In this document: positions 17,268 to 26,359 of the stretch, one piece after another | How positions within the stretch are numbered: position 1 is the stretch's first letter | Layout: each line of letters starts with the position of its first letter | Origin: JBDTSW01 sp963807385 | Lineage (GTDB): Bacteria; Actinomycetota; Thermoleophilia; Solirubrobacterales; 70-9 | Assembly: GCA_963807385.1 (NCBI GenBank) | Contig: CAWEBQ010000002.1 | Location: forward strand, 1-64,000 | Reading direction: 5' to 3' | Length of the DNA stretch: 64,000 bases | Made by a program: the position numbers and the translations under genes | Notes under the pieces: generated by a model | Told to the model about the DNA's origin: nothing | The model's database searches: none | What the model saw: only the letters and a program-made list of their open reading frames with translations

Positions 17268-18608
17268 TTGGCCAAGAAGCTCTTCGGCACCGACGGCGTC
17301 CGCGGCGTCGCGGGCGAGGTTCTGACCGCCGAGCTGGCGACCGCCCTCGGGCACGCTGCTGCCGAGACGGCCGGCCCCGACCGCCCGCAGGTGCTGATTG
17401 TCCGTGACACCCGCGATTCCGGCCCGATGCTGGAGGCCGCGCTCGCCGCCGGGATCGCGCAGGGCGGCGGGGATGCGCTGCTCGGCGGCGTGCTGCCCAC
17501 GCCCGCCGCGTCGGTCCTCGTCCGCGGCCACGGCCTCGACCTCGCCGCGGTCGTCTCCGCATCGCACAACCCGTGGCGGGATAACGGAATCAAGTTCTTC
17601 GGGCCGGACGGCGCCAAGCTGAATGACGAGACGGCCAGCGCGATCGAGGCCTTCGTCCACGATCGCCTGGAGGGCGAGGTCGCGGCCGAGGGCGTACGCC
17701 ACGCCGCCGAGGCGCTCGGCCGGGTCGAGACGCTCGAGGCGGCCCACGCCGACTATCTGCGCGAGCTCGGTCGCGCGTTCGACCTCGACCTCAGCGGACG
17801 CACCATCGCGCTCGACTGCGCCAACGGCGCCACCTACCGGGTGGCGCCGGCCGCCTTTGAGGCGCTGGGCGCGCAGGTTGAGGTCATCGGCAACGAGCCG
17901 GACGGACGCAACATCAACGACGGCGTCGGGTCGACCCACCCGGCAGCACTCGCGGAGCGCGTCGTGTCCTCGGGGGCCGAGCTCGGATTCGCGTTCGACG
18001 GCGATGGCGACCGCGTGCTCGCCGTCGACTCGGCCGGGGGGGTGCGCGACGGTGACGAGCTGATCGCGATCGCGGCCAAGCACCTCGGAGCGGGCGGGCG
18101 GCTCGGAGGTGGCATCGCGGTCACGGTGATGACCAACTACGGGTTCCACCAGGCGATGGACGCGGCCGGGATCGAGGTCGCGACCACCGACGTCGGCGAC
18201 AAGCACGTCTCGGCCGCCCTCCGCGAGCGCGGCTGGGCGCTCGGCGGCGAGCAGTCCGGCCACATCATCTGGACCGAGTTTGCGCCCACCGGCGACGGGA
18301 TCGCCGCGGCGCTTCTGGTGACCGATGCCCTGGGGGGCACCTCGCTCGCCGAGACGGAGCCGTTCGGGCGCCTGCCACAGCTGCTGCGTAACGTCGAGGT
18401 CGCTGACCGGGAGGCGATCTCGGGAGCCGACGAGCTGTGGTCGGCTGTCGCTGAAGAGAACGCAAGACTCGAGGGGCGCGGGCGGGTTCTCGTCCGGCCC
18501 TCGGGGACGGAGCCGCTCGTGCGGGTGATGGTCGAGGCTCCTGGTGAGGGGGAATGCGAGGCAGTCTGCGCCCGGCTGGTCGCGATCGTCGAGCGGGAGC
18601 TCACCTAG
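17268..18608 (+). CDS. glmM: phosphoglucosamine mutase
   Basis: A 446-residue alpha-D-phosphohexomutase converting glucosamine-6-P to glucosamine-1-P for UDP-GlcNAc synthesis. The N-terminus KLFGTDGVRGVAGE is diagnostic. The phosphoserine is Ser99 in VSASHNPWRDNGIKFFG, the Mg loop is FDGDGDRVLAVD, the sugar-binding loop GGEQSGHII, and the phosphate loop RPSGTEPLVRVMVE. TTG 17268 has AGGGG 7 nt upstream and gives the family length. It is 10 nt after rpsI, as in many actinobacteria. Confidence 0.95.
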   Translation: MAKKLFGTDGVRGVAGEVLTAELATALGHAAAETAGPDRPQVLIVRDTRDSGPMLEAALAAGIAQGGGDALLGGVLPTPAASVLVRGHGLDLAAVVSASHNPWRDNGIKFFGPDGAKLNDETASAIEAFVHDRLEGEVAAEGVRHAAEALGRVETLEAAHADYLRELGRAFDLDLSGRTIALDCANGATYRVAPAAFEALGAQVEVIGNEPDGRNINDGVGSTHPAALAERVVSSGAELGFAFDGDGDRVLAVDSAGGVRDGDELIAIAAKHLGAGGRLGGGIAVTVMTNYGFHQAMDAAGIEVATTDVGDKHVSAALRERGWALGGEQSGHIIWTEFAPTGDGIAAALLVTDALGGTSLAETEPFGRLPQLLRNVEVADREAISGADELWSAVAEENARLEGRGRVLVRPSGTEPLVRVMVEAPGEGECEAVCARLVAIVERELT

Positions 18609-18654
18609 GTGAGTGGTTTCACCCGGGGCCGTCGCGCGCGAGCGGAAGTTCTCG

Positions 18655-18660
18655 TACATT
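18655..18660 (+). promoter_or_regulatory. -10 hexamer TACATT, leaderless start of 18669
   Basis: TACATT then 8 nt then ATG, with no ribosome binding site. Confidence 0.6.
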
Positions 18661-18668
18661 CCGGTGCC

Positions 18669-19660
18669 ATGGGATCCGGCGAGCCAGACGACGCAGCGGC
18701 GGCCGAGCCGGGCGCTGCCCGGGATGCGGAGCCGCAGTCCGAGGACACCGCCTCGTGGCTCGTCGAGGATCTGCTCCCGCCCCCGCAGGAATCCTCCGAC
18801 GAGGAGGCAGCCGAGGACTGGGGAGGACCGGTCTCCGAGCTGGCCTTCGGCGAAGCGCCCGCACCGATAGCCGAGGTGCTCGTCGAGCCGCGCCCGCAGG
18901 CCGAAGACGAGCCGCAGGAAGGAGGCTGGGACGCACTCGGACAAAGGGGGTCGGTGCCGGCGAGCTCGCCGATCTCGAGCGGATCCGGGGCGAGCTCGCA
19001 ACCGCCACCGCCGAGCTCGAGGGGCGGCTCCGCCACGAGGTCGTCGCCGAGGTGGACCAGCGCCGCGAGGAGATCCAGCTCGAGGGCTCGGCGGCGCTGG
19101 CCAACGCGATGGCGGCCATCGCCGATACGGAGGCCAAGCTTCGCGCCGACCTCGAGGCGCGAATGCGTGAGGTACGGGAGCGAGGAATGAGCGATACCGG
19201 GGCCCTCGCAGCCGAACTCCGCGCCGAGCTCGCCGAGGCCGAGCGCCGACTGGGCACGCAGATGGTCAACGAGGTACGGGCGCACGCTCAGGCGCTGGAG
19301 CGCAAGCGTGACTCGCTTACCGACGCGATTCAGGGGATCGCGGCGCGACTTGACGCCTTCGACGAGCGACTGCGAAGGCTTGACTCGGAGGTTTCCACCA
19401 CCGCCGAGACGCTGAACGTCATGGCTCGTCATCGCCAGCCGCCGGCCGCCGAGCAAGTTGACGCGCCGCAGCGGGGCGTGAACCTGAACGAGGCGACGTT
19501 CGAGGATCTGCGGACCATCGGCCTGTCCTCGACCCAGGCGGCTCGCGTCCTCAGCCACCGCGATGCCGGCGGGGGTTTCGACTCGGTTGAGCGCCTGAGC
19601 CAGGTCCCTGGCTTCCCTCGCAAGCTGTTCGAGCGGGTGCGGCCTCTGGTCACGGTCTGA
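18669..19660 (+). pseudogene. coiled-coil protein with C-terminal ComEA-like helix-hairpin-helix, one frameshift
   Basis: The first part is an acidic, probably disordered stretch of about 90 residues (MGSGEPDDAAAAEPGAARDA). At 18945 a run of five G changes frame; one more G would join it to the downstream frame. That frame encodes a long coiled coil (LADLERIRGELATATAELEG through RLDAFDERLRRLDSEV) and ends in a helix-hairpin-helix resembling ComEA (VNLNEATFEDLRTIGLSSTQ, GGGFDSVERLSQVPGF). HhH domains of this kind bind DNA without sequence specificity. The function is unknown. The homopolymer suggests an assembly error rather than true decay. Confidence 0.6.
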
Positions 19661-19712
19661 GCGCGCGCATCCCATAGGCTCCGCCTCCTGTGCGCAACAC
19701 GGAGCAGGCGTC

Positions 19713-20819
19713 ATGAGGATTCGCGCGGCGGTGCTGGAGGAGTTCGGCACGCCTCTGAATGTGCAGGAGCTCGACCTCGCCGACCCCGGACCGGGCGAGG
19801 TCCTGGTGCGCCTCGTCGCGTGCGGGGTGTGCCACACCGACCTCTACACGGCCTCCGGCGTGGATCCCTCCGGCTACGCGCCGGCCGTCCTCGGCCATGA
19901 GGGGGCCGGGGTGGTGGAGACCGTCGGCGCCGGCGTAACGTCGGTGCGGCCCGGCGACCACGTTGTGACCCTGTTCTCTCCCCAGTGCGGCGAGTGCGTG
20001 CACTGCATGGATCCGCGCACCAACCTGTGCCTGGCGATCCGCGAGCAGCAGAACGAGGGCTACCTCCCCGACGGGACCACGCGCCTCAGCCGCGACGGTG
20101 AGGAGATCCGCCACTTCATGGGCACGTCCACGTTCGCGGAGGCGACCGTGATGCCGGAGATCGCCCTGGCCAAGGTCGATCCCGAGGCTCCGCTGGAGGG
20201 CGCGTGCCTGTTTGCCTGCGGCCTGTCCACGGGCCTGGGCGCGGCGATCAACACCGCGAAGGTCGAGGAGGGCTCCACCTGCGTGGTGTTCGGCGCGGGG
20301 ATGGTGGGCCTGGGAGCCGTGGCCGGCTGCCGCCTCCAGGGCGCTGAGCGCATCATCGCGGTCGATCTCTCGAAGGATCGACTGGAGCTGGCCAGGGGCC
20401 AGGGCGCCACCGATGCCTGGGTCGGCGGTGAGGAGACCGTGGAGCGGGTGCTGGCGGAGACTGACGGCTTCGGCGCCGATTACACCTTCGAGGCGACCGG
20501 GAACGTGAAGGTGATGCGCCAGGCGGTCGAGTCCGCACGCATGGGCTGGGGCCTCGCGACGATGGCCGGCGTGGCCGGGAAGGGCGAAACCCTCGACGTC
20601 ATCCCCCGCTTCCTCATCACCGGCCGCCGCGTCGCCGGTTCGTCCTTCGGCACCGTCAAGGGGCGCGAAGGCGTGCCGAAGCTGGTTGACCTCTGGATGC
20701 AGGGCAAGATCGACGTCGACCCGTTCATCTCGCATCGCCTCGCGCTCGACGAGGTGAACCGCGGCTTCGAGCTGATGGAGGCCCAGGACGGCATCCGAAG
20801 CGTCATCGACTTCAACTGA
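19713..20819 (+). CDS. class III alcohol dehydrogenase-type S-(hydroxymethyl)thiol (formaldehyde) dehydrogenase
   Basis: A 368-residue zinc alcohol dehydrogenase of class III type, which oxidises the spontaneous formaldehyde adduct of glutathione or mycothiol. Catalytic zinc ligands are Cys40 and His62/Glu63 (CGVCHTDLYTASG, LGHEGAG). The structural zinc site has four Cys (PQCGECVHCMDPRTNLC). Class III signatures GYLPDGTTRLS and IRHFMGTSTFAEATV follow, with the NAD fold VVFGAGMVGLGAV. ATG 19713 follows GGAG. It is 13 nt upstream of an MBL hydrolase and a formate dehydrogenase, which supports formaldehyde detoxification. In actinobacteria mycothiol is the expected cofactor. Confidence 0.85.
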   Translation: MRIRAAVLEEFGTPLNVQELDLADPGPGEVLVRLVACGVCHTDLYTASGVDPSGYAPAVLGHEGAGVVETVGAGVTSVRPGDHVVTLFSPQCGECVHCMDPRTNLCLAIREQQNEGYLPDGTTRLSRDGEEIRHFMGTSTFAEATVMPEIALAKVDPEAPLEGACLFACGLSTGLGAAINTAKVEEGSTCVVFGAGMVGLGAVAGCRLQGAERIIAVDLSKDRLELARGQGATDAWVGGEETVERVLAETDGFGADYTFEATGNVKVMRQAVESARMGWGLATMAGVAGKGETLDVIPRFLITGRRVAGSSFGTVKGREGVPKLVDLWMQGKIDVDPFISHRLALDEVNRGFELMEAQDGIRSVIDFN

Positions 20820-20832
20820 AAGTGAGACCAGA

Positions 20833-21597
20833 TTGATCCTGCAACGCGTGGAATCCCCCGACTTCCTCTCCAACGCCTACCTCGTCTGCGATGAGCCAGG
20901 CGGCAAGGGCGTGCTGATCGACGCCAACGGCGTCGTCGAGCCCCTTCTGGAGCGAGTCGATCGGGAGGGCACGGAGATCACGCACGTCCTGCTCACCCAC
21001 CACCACTGGGATCACGTGATCGACGTCGAGGGGATCGCCGAGCGGTACTCAGCCCCGATCCTCGCCCATCCGAAATGCGCCGAGCTTCTCGACGGCAAGG
21101 TCACGGAAGCCATGGACGACGGCGACGTGATCGAGTCGGGCGGGCTGCGGATCCAGCCGCTCCACACCCCCGGGCACTGCGCCGATCACCTCGCTCTGCG
21201 CATCGGTGAGGAGGACGTCATCACCGCGGACGTCCTCTTCAAGGGCACGGTGGGCGGGACCCGCGCCCCGGGTGCCACCGGCTTCGCGGACCTGAAGTCC
21301 TCCGTGATGGACAAGCTGATGAAGCTGCCGCCCTCCACCCGCGTGCATCCCGGCCACAAGGAGCCGACGACGATCGGGGAGGAGTGGGAGCAGAACCCGT
21401 TCGTGGCGATCTGGCGCGGCAACGCCGAGGAGGGCTCCGAGCCGGTCTCGATCGGCCCCGCCGACGCCGCAGAGCGCGAGGAGGCGACCCTGATCCTCTG
21501 GGCGCCCGACTACGACGGCGGCAACAAGGCCTGGGTCCGCTTCCCCTCCGGGGAGGACGCGATCGTCGGCGGCTCCCAGGTCAAGCGCGAAGCCTAA
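20833..21597 (+). CDS. metallo-beta-lactamase-fold hydrolase (candidate S-formylthiol hydrolase)
   Basis: A 254-residue MBL-fold protein with the dinuclear metal motif THHHWDH near residue 58, further ligands in HTPGHCADH and an Asp in ITADVLFKG, and a His in RVHPGHKEPT. This is a glyoxalase II-like arrangement. MBL proteins next to mycothiol-dependent formaldehyde dehydrogenase are common in actinobacteria. The location between the class III ADH and formate dehydrogenase suggests hydrolysis of the S-formyl intermediate to formate. That role is inference. The start is TTG 20833. Confidence 0.8.
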   Translation: MILQRVESPDFLSNAYLVCDEPGGKGVLIDANGVVEPLLERVDREGTEITHVLLTHHHWDHVIDVEGIAERYSAPILAHPKCAELLDGKVTEAMDDGDVIESGGLRIQPLHTPGHCADHLALRIGEEDVITADVLFKGTVGGTRAPGATGFADLKSSVMDKLMKLPPSTRVHPGHKEPTTIGEEWEQNPFVAIWRGNAEEGSEPVSIGPADAAEREEATLILWAPDYDGGNKAWVRFPSGEDAIVGGSQVKREA

Positions 21598-21610
21598 GGA
21601 GGCCCCGGCC

Positions 21611-22810
21611 ATGGCAACCGTTCTCTGCGTTCTCTATGACGACCCGGCCGACGGGTACCCGGACACCTATCCACGGGAGGACATCCCGCGGATCGAGAGC
21701 TACCCGGACGGCCAGGCCGCGCCCACTCCGGAGGCGATCGACTTCGTGCCCGGGCAGCTGCTCGGGAGCGTCTCGGGCGCGCTCGGCCTGCGCAGCTACC
21801 TAGAGGACGCAGGCCACACCCTGATCGTCACCTCCGACAAGGACGGAGAGGACTCGGAGTTCGAACGGGCGCTGCCCGAGGCCGAGGTCGTGATCTCCCA
21901 GCCGTTCTGGCCGGCCTATCTGACGGCCGAGCGGATCGCCAAGGCACCGAAGCTCAAGCTGGCGCTGACGGCCGGAATCGGGTCCGACCACGTGGACCTC
22001 CAGGCGGCGATGGACGCCGGCGTCACCGTCGCCGAGGTCACCTACTGCAACTCGATCTCGGTATCCGAGCACGTGGTGATGATGATCCTGGGACTGGTGC
22101 GCAATTACATCCCCTCCTACCAACAGGTCGTCGCGGGAGGCTGGGACATCGCCGACCTCGCCGCGCGCTCGTACGACCTGGAGGGCATGCAGGTCGGCAC
22201 GGTCGCCGCAGGCCGTATCGGCACGGCCGTGCTTCGCCGCCTGAAGCCCTTCGACGTCGGCCTGCACTACACGGACCGCCACCGGCTGTCGGCGGAGCTC
22301 GAGGAGGAGCTGGGCCTCACATTCCACGAGTCGGCCGAGGCCATGGTGCCGGCCTGCGACGTGGTGACGATCAACGCGCCGCTCCACCCCGAGACCGAGA
22401 ACCTCTTCGATGCCGCGATGCTCGCGCGGATGAGGCGGGGCGCGTACCTCATCAACACAGCGCGCGGCAAGATCTGTGACCGCGATGCCGTGGCGGCGGC
22501 GCTCGAGTCGGGGCAGCTCGCCGGCTACGCCGGCGACGTCTGGTTCCCACAGCCGGCACCGCAGGATCACCCCTGGCGCACAATGCCGAACCACGGGATG
22601 ACCCCGCACACCTCGGGCACCAGCCTCTCGGCCCAGGCCCGCTACGCGGCGGGCACCAGGGAGATCCTGGAGTCCCACTTCGCGGGCAGGCCGCTGCGCG
22701 AGGAGTACCTCATCGTCGACGGCGGGCGCCTTGCCGGCACCGGGGCGCACTCCTACAGCGAGGGAGACGCGACGAAGGGGTCCGAGGAGGCGGCGCGCTT
22801 CTCGAGCTGA
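21611..22810 (+). CDS. NAD-dependent formate dehydrogenase
   Basis: A 399-residue D-2-hydroxyacid dehydrogenase-family enzyme that matches metal-free formate dehydrogenases along its length. Segments include DFVPGQLLGSVSGALGLRSY, TSDKDGEDSEFE, VISQPFWPAYLTAERIAKAP, TYCNSISVSEHVVM, and the NAD fold VGTVAAGRIGTAVLRRLKPF with YTDRHRLS, whose Asp-Arg favours NAD. The catalytic Arg lies in INTARGKICD and the His in MTPHTSGTSLSAQARY; GDVWFPQPAPQDHPW is family-specific. AAGGAGG sits 7 nt before ATG 21611. It oxidises formate to CO2 and completes the formaldehyde pathway. Confidence 0.92.
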   Translation: MATVLCVLYDDPADGYPDTYPREDIPRIESYPDGQAAPTPEAIDFVPGQLLGSVSGALGLRSYLEDAGHTLIVTSDKDGEDSEFERALPEAEVVISQPFWPAYLTAERIAKAPKLKLALTAGIGSDHVDLQAAMDAGVTVAEVTYCNSISVSEHVVMMILGLVRNYIPSYQQVVAGGWDIADLAARSYDLEGMQVGTVAAGRIGTAVLRRLKPFDVGLHYTDRHRLSAELEEELGLTFHESAEAMVPACDVVTINAPLHPETENLFDAAMLARMRRGAYLINTARGKICDRDAVAAALESGQLAGYAGDVWFPQPAPQDHPWRTMPNHGMTPHTSGTSLSAQARYAAGTREILESHFAGRPLREEYLIVDGGRLAGTGAHSYSEGDATKGSEEAARFSS

Positions 22811-22872
22811 GCGCGGCGGCGATCGGGTTCGACCAGCCCAAGCGCAACTCCGGGCGGCCCGCCCCTTCCCTC

Positions 22873-22878
22873 TACCCT
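22873..22878 (+). promoter_or_regulatory. -10 hexamer TACCCT, leaderless start of glmS
   Basis: TACCCT then 11 nt then ATG of glmS, without a ribosome binding site. No glmS ribozyme-like leader is possible at this spacing. Confidence 0.6.
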
Positions 22879-22889
22879 TTCCTCGCCTC

Positions 22890-24749
22890 ATGTGCGGAAT
22901 CGTCGGATACGTAGGCGGTCGTCCCTGTCGTGACCTGCTGGTGGCCGGGCTGCAGAAGCTCGAGTACCGCGGCTACGACTCGGCCGGCATCTCGCTGCTC
23001 TCCGATGGACGGATCGAGTCGATCCGGGCGGTCGGGAACCTGGCGAACCTGCGCCAGGCGGCAGGGATGGAGCCCGACGGCGACGGGGCGATCGCCGTCG
23101 CGGCGCCCCCGGCGACGATCGGCCTGGCGCATACCCGCTGGGCCACGCACGGGCGCGTCACCGAGGAGAACGCCCACCCCCACGGCGACTGCTCCGACGA
23201 GGTGCATATCGTGCTCAACGGGATCGTCGAGAACCACTCGGAGCTCCGCGCGGAGCTGACCGAGCAGGGCCACGTCTTCTCCTCCGAGACCGACGCCGAG
23301 ATCGTCGCCCACCTGATCGAGCGCAACTACAAGGGCGATCTCACCGAGGCGGTACGCCTCTCGTTCAACGAGCTGCGCGGCCACTACGCCTTCGCGGCGA
23401 TGCACGCCGAGCAGCCCGCAACCCTCGTCGCGGCCCGCCAGGAGTGCCCGCTGATCGTTGGCATCGGCGAGGGCGAGACGTTCCTGGCCTCGGCGATCCC
23501 GGCGTTCCTGGCCGAGACCCGCCACGCGCTCGCGATCGAGAACGGCGAGATCGTCACGGTCACGCCTGGGGGCGCGGCCCTGACCGACGCGGAGGGCACA
23601 CCGATCGAGCGCTCGCCCGACGAGGTCACCTGGGACGAGGAGGCGGCGGAGAAGGGCGGCTACGAGACCTTCATGCGCAAGGAGATCGACGAGCAGCCTG
23701 ACGCGGTCGCCGAGACCATCGCCGACCGCCTGCCCGACAGGGACCGCGTCGACCTCTCCGAGCTGGAGATCTCGCCGGAGTTCATCGCCGGCATGCGCCG
23801 GATAGTGATCGTGGCCTGCGGGACCTCCTACCACGCCGGGCTCGTGGGCCGCTACGCGATCGAGCAGTGGGCGCGGGTGCCGGTGGAGATGGACATCGCC
23901 TCCGAGTACCGCTACCGCGATCCCGTGGTCGGCTCTGACGACCTGGTGATCGGAATCACGCAGTCGGGCGAGACGGCGGACACGCTCGCGGCCATGCGGC
24001 TCGCGCGTGAGCGTGGCGCGACGGTCCTCGCCCTGACCAACATCATGGGGAGTCAGGCCACCCGTGACGCCGACGCCGTTCTCTACACGCGGGCCGGACT
24101 CGAGATCGGCGTCGCCGCGACCAAGACCTTCACCACACAGGTCGCCGCCATGTACCTCCTCGGCCTCTGGCTCGCCCAGCATCGGGGAACGATGGACGAC
24201 GGGAAGCTCGCCGGGCTGATCGCGGAACTGAAGAACCTGCCGCACAAGGTCCAGGAGACGCTCGACATGGTGGAGGACCAGGTGAAGGCCGTCGCCCGGG
24301 CCGAGCATGAGGGTCGGTTCTTCCTCTACCTGGGCCGCAACATCGGCCTGCCGATCTGCCTTGAGGGCGCGCTCAAGATGAAGGAGATCTCCTACATCCC
24401 GTCCGACGCCTACGCGGCGGGAGAGATGAAGCACGGCCCGATCGCCCTGCTCGACGAATCCACGCCGGTGGTCTGCGTCGCAACGGACAGCCCGACCCTG
24501 GACAAGATGCTGTCCAACATGGAGGAGGTGCGCGCCCGCGGTGCCGACGTGATCGCGATCGCCACCCAGGGCTCCGCCAAGGTCGCCGAGGCCTCCGACC
24601 TCATGATCGAGGTCCCCCGGACCGACTGGGTTCTGCAGCCGATCGTCGCCGTTTTGCCGCTTCAGCTTCTGGCCTATTACGTCGCTCGCATGCAGGGGCT
24701 CAACGTGGACCAGCCCCGGAACCTGGCGAAGACCGTCACCGTCGAGTAG
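22890..24749 (+). CDS. glmS: glutamine-fructose-6-phosphate aminotransferase (isomerising)
   Basis: A 619-residue enzyme forming glucosamine-6-phosphate. The N-terminal nucleophile Cys follows the initiator Met (MCGIVGYVGG), with RGYDSAGI and HTRWATHG in the glutaminase domain. Two SIS domains follow (ACGTSYHAGLVGRYAIEQWA, QSGETADTLAAMRLARERGA), then the C-terminal signature GEMKHGPIALLDE and the terminal PRNLAKTVTVE. The length is normal. It is separated from glmM here by the HhH gene and the formaldehyde cassette, an unusual insertion in this neighbourhood. Confidence 0.97.
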   Translation: MCGIVGYVGGRPCRDLLVAGLQKLEYRGYDSAGISLLSDGRIESIRAVGNLANLRQAAGMEPDGDGAIAVAAPPATIGLAHTRWATHGRVTEENAHPHGDCSDEVHIVLNGIVENHSELRAELTEQGHVFSSETDAEIVAHLIERNYKGDLTEAVRLSFNELRGHYAFAAMHAEQPATLVAARQECPLIVGIGEGETFLASAIPAFLAETRHALAIENGEIVTVTPGGAALTDAEGTPIERSPDEVTWDEEAAEKGGYETFMRKEIDEQPDAVAETIADRLPDRDRVDLSELEISPEFIAGMRRIVIVACGTSYHAGLVGRYAIEQWARVPVEMDIASEYRYRDPVVGSDDLVIGITQSGETADTLAAMRLARERGATVLALTNIMGSQATRDADAVLYTRAGLEIGVAATKTFTTQVAAMYLLGLWLAQHRGTMDDGKLAGLIAELKNLPHKVQETLDMVEDQVKAVARAEHEGRFFLYLGRNIGLPICLEGALKMKEISYIPSDAYAAGEMKHGPIALLDESTPVVCVATDSPTLDKMLSNMEEVRARGADVIAIATQGSAKVAEASDLMIEVPRTDWVLQPIVAVLPLQLLAYYVARMQGLNVDQPRNLAKTVTVE

Positions 24750-24760
24750 GGCGCCGCCGC

Positions 24761-24766
24761 TAGGAT
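24761..24766 (+). promoter_or_regulatory. -10 hexamer TAGGAT, leaderless start of 24776
   Basis: TAGGAT then 9 nt then GTG. Confidence 0.6.
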
Positions 24767-24775
24767 GCCGCGCTC

Positions 24776-26356
24776 GTGTCCGGCCTCCCGAAGACGATCC
24801 GCGTCGTCCTGCTCACCGCCGCCGCAATCCTCGTTCCCGCCGGGTGCGGGTCTGAGGAGCCGGAGCCATCCGGGCCGGCGCAGCTCACGCCTCCCGACGC
24901 GCCGCTGTACATGGAGGTGGCGATCTTCCCCGAGGACGACCGCTCGGACGCCCTCGCCTCGTTCACGAATCGGCTCGCGGGGATCCGGGACCCCGAGGGC
25001 CAGCTCGTGACGATGCTCGACGCGGAGCTGGCGGCGGACACCGAGCTCACCTACTCCGAGGACATCGAGCCCTGGCTGGGCGATACGGCGGCCGCATTCG
25101 TGCGCTCGTTCGAGCCGACCGAGGCCGCCGGGATGATCGACGCCGCCTACCTCATGTCCGTGTCCGATTCGGAGGCGGCCCAGGGCTTCATCGACGATCT
25201 CGCCGCGGCCGATCCGGAGGCGCCGGAGGAGGAGAGGGAGTACCAAAGCATCACCTACCTGTTCGACCCGGAGTCCGGAACGGCCGCCGGCCTGCTCGAG
25301 GACACCCTGGTGATCGGCACCGAGCCGGCGTTCAAGTCGGCCGTTGACGCGGCGGCGGGGAACTCGCTCGCCGACGCCGAGGACTTCGCCGCCGAGGCCG
25401 GGGCGCTGGACGACGGGGCGCTGGCGGAGGTCTGGGTCGATCTTGGCACGGCGCTCGATGCCGCCTCCACCTCCGATGGCGTGGACCAGGCGGAGATCGA
25501 GGCCGCCCGGGCCGCCCTCGAGCCGCTCCTGGCCGAGCCGATCTCGGTCTCGATCGAGGTCGGCGAGGACTCGGTAGCGCTCGAGACGTCCGCGGCGCGC
25601 GGGGCCGGGATCACCGGGAACACGGAGCTGCTGGAGCGGATGCCGGCCGGCTCATGGTTCGCAGTGGCGATCGAAGGGGCGGGGAAGGCCCTCCAGGAAT
25701 CCCTCGCGAGCATCGGAGAGCTCGGCGCCGAGCTGGGCGACCCAAGCATCGACCCGGACGCGATCGCCTCCCTGGTGGAGGGGCAGACCGGCCTCGACCT
25801 AAATGACGATTTGCTCGCCTGGATTGGCAACGCCGCGTTCTTCGTATCCGGCACCAGCGAGGACGAGCTGCGACTTGGGGGCCTGCTCCAGACATCCGAC
25901 CCCGCCGCCGCCACCAAGGCCCTGGGCGCGGCGCGGGATGCGCTCGTGGAGCAGGCTGGTGTCAAGGCCGAGCCCCCGCGGCTTGAGGGTGCCACCGAGG
26001 GCTTCTTGGCCACGGGGCCCGGTGGGGGGGCTTCGGTCGAGCTCGCGCTCCGCGACGATCTCGTGGTCGGCGCGTTCGGCGGTCCGGACCCGGCGACCGA
26101 GCTGCTCGAGTCGGGTGAGCCCCTCACGGACGACGCCCGCTTCTCGGCGGCGCAGGATGCGCTGGGCGGCGACTTCGCGGCGAGCCTGTACGTGGCGCTT
26201 CAGGACTTCCTCGTCCTAGCTCAGCAGGGCGACGACGGCGATACGGACTACGACGCCGCTCGTCCGTACACCCAGGCGCTCGACTACCTGATCCTCGGCA
26301 CGTCTGAGGACGATGACCGTGAGCGCACCCGAATCGTCCTCGGAATCGCGGAGTAG
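24776..26356 (+). CDS. DUF3352-type lipoprotein
   Basis: A 526-residue exported protein. A short signal ends in the lipobox LVPAGC near residue 24, and an acidic, Ala/Glu/Asp-rich chain follows without further membrane segments. The repeated pattern of LAWIGNAAFFVSG, GFLATGPGGGASVE and FAASLYVALQDF resembles the DUF3352 family. The function of that family is not known; it is found at the cell envelope of actinobacteria. GTG 24776 is supported by the leaderless promoter. It ends 3 nt before acpS, so the two may be cotranscribed. Confidence 0.75.
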   Translation: MSGLPKTIRVVLLTAAAILVPAGCGSEEPEPSGPAQLTPPDAPLYMEVAIFPEDDRSDALASFTNRLAGIRDPEGQLVTMLDAELAADTELTYSEDIEPWLGDTAAAFVRSFEPTEAAGMIDAAYLMSVSDSEAAQGFIDDLAAADPEAPEEEREYQSITYLFDPESGTAAGLLEDTLVIGTEPAFKSAVDAAAGNSLADAEDFAAEAGALDDGALAEVWVDLGTALDAASTSDGVDQAEIEAARAALEPLLAEPISVSIEVGEDSVALETSAARGAGITGNTELLERMPAGSWFAVAIEGAGKALQESLASIGELGAELGDPSIDPDAIASLVEGQTGLDLNDDLLAWIGNAAFFVSGTSEDELRLGGLLQTSDPAAATKALGAARDALVEQAGVKAEPPRLEGATEGFLATGPGGGASVELALRDDLVVGAFGGPDPATELLESGEPLTDDARFSAAQDALGGDFAASLYVALQDFLVLAQQGDDGDTDYDAARPYTQALDYLILGTSEDDDRERTRIVLGIAE

Positions 26357-26359
26357 CGG

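Noticed and set aside
22811..22889. glmS ribozyme or riboswitch before glmS
   Set aside because: The leader between the -10 hexamer and the ATG is only 11 nt.
22872..24434. 520-codon minus-strand frame opposite glmS
   Set aside because: Antisense to glmS, His/Asp/Arg-rich, no recognisable domain.
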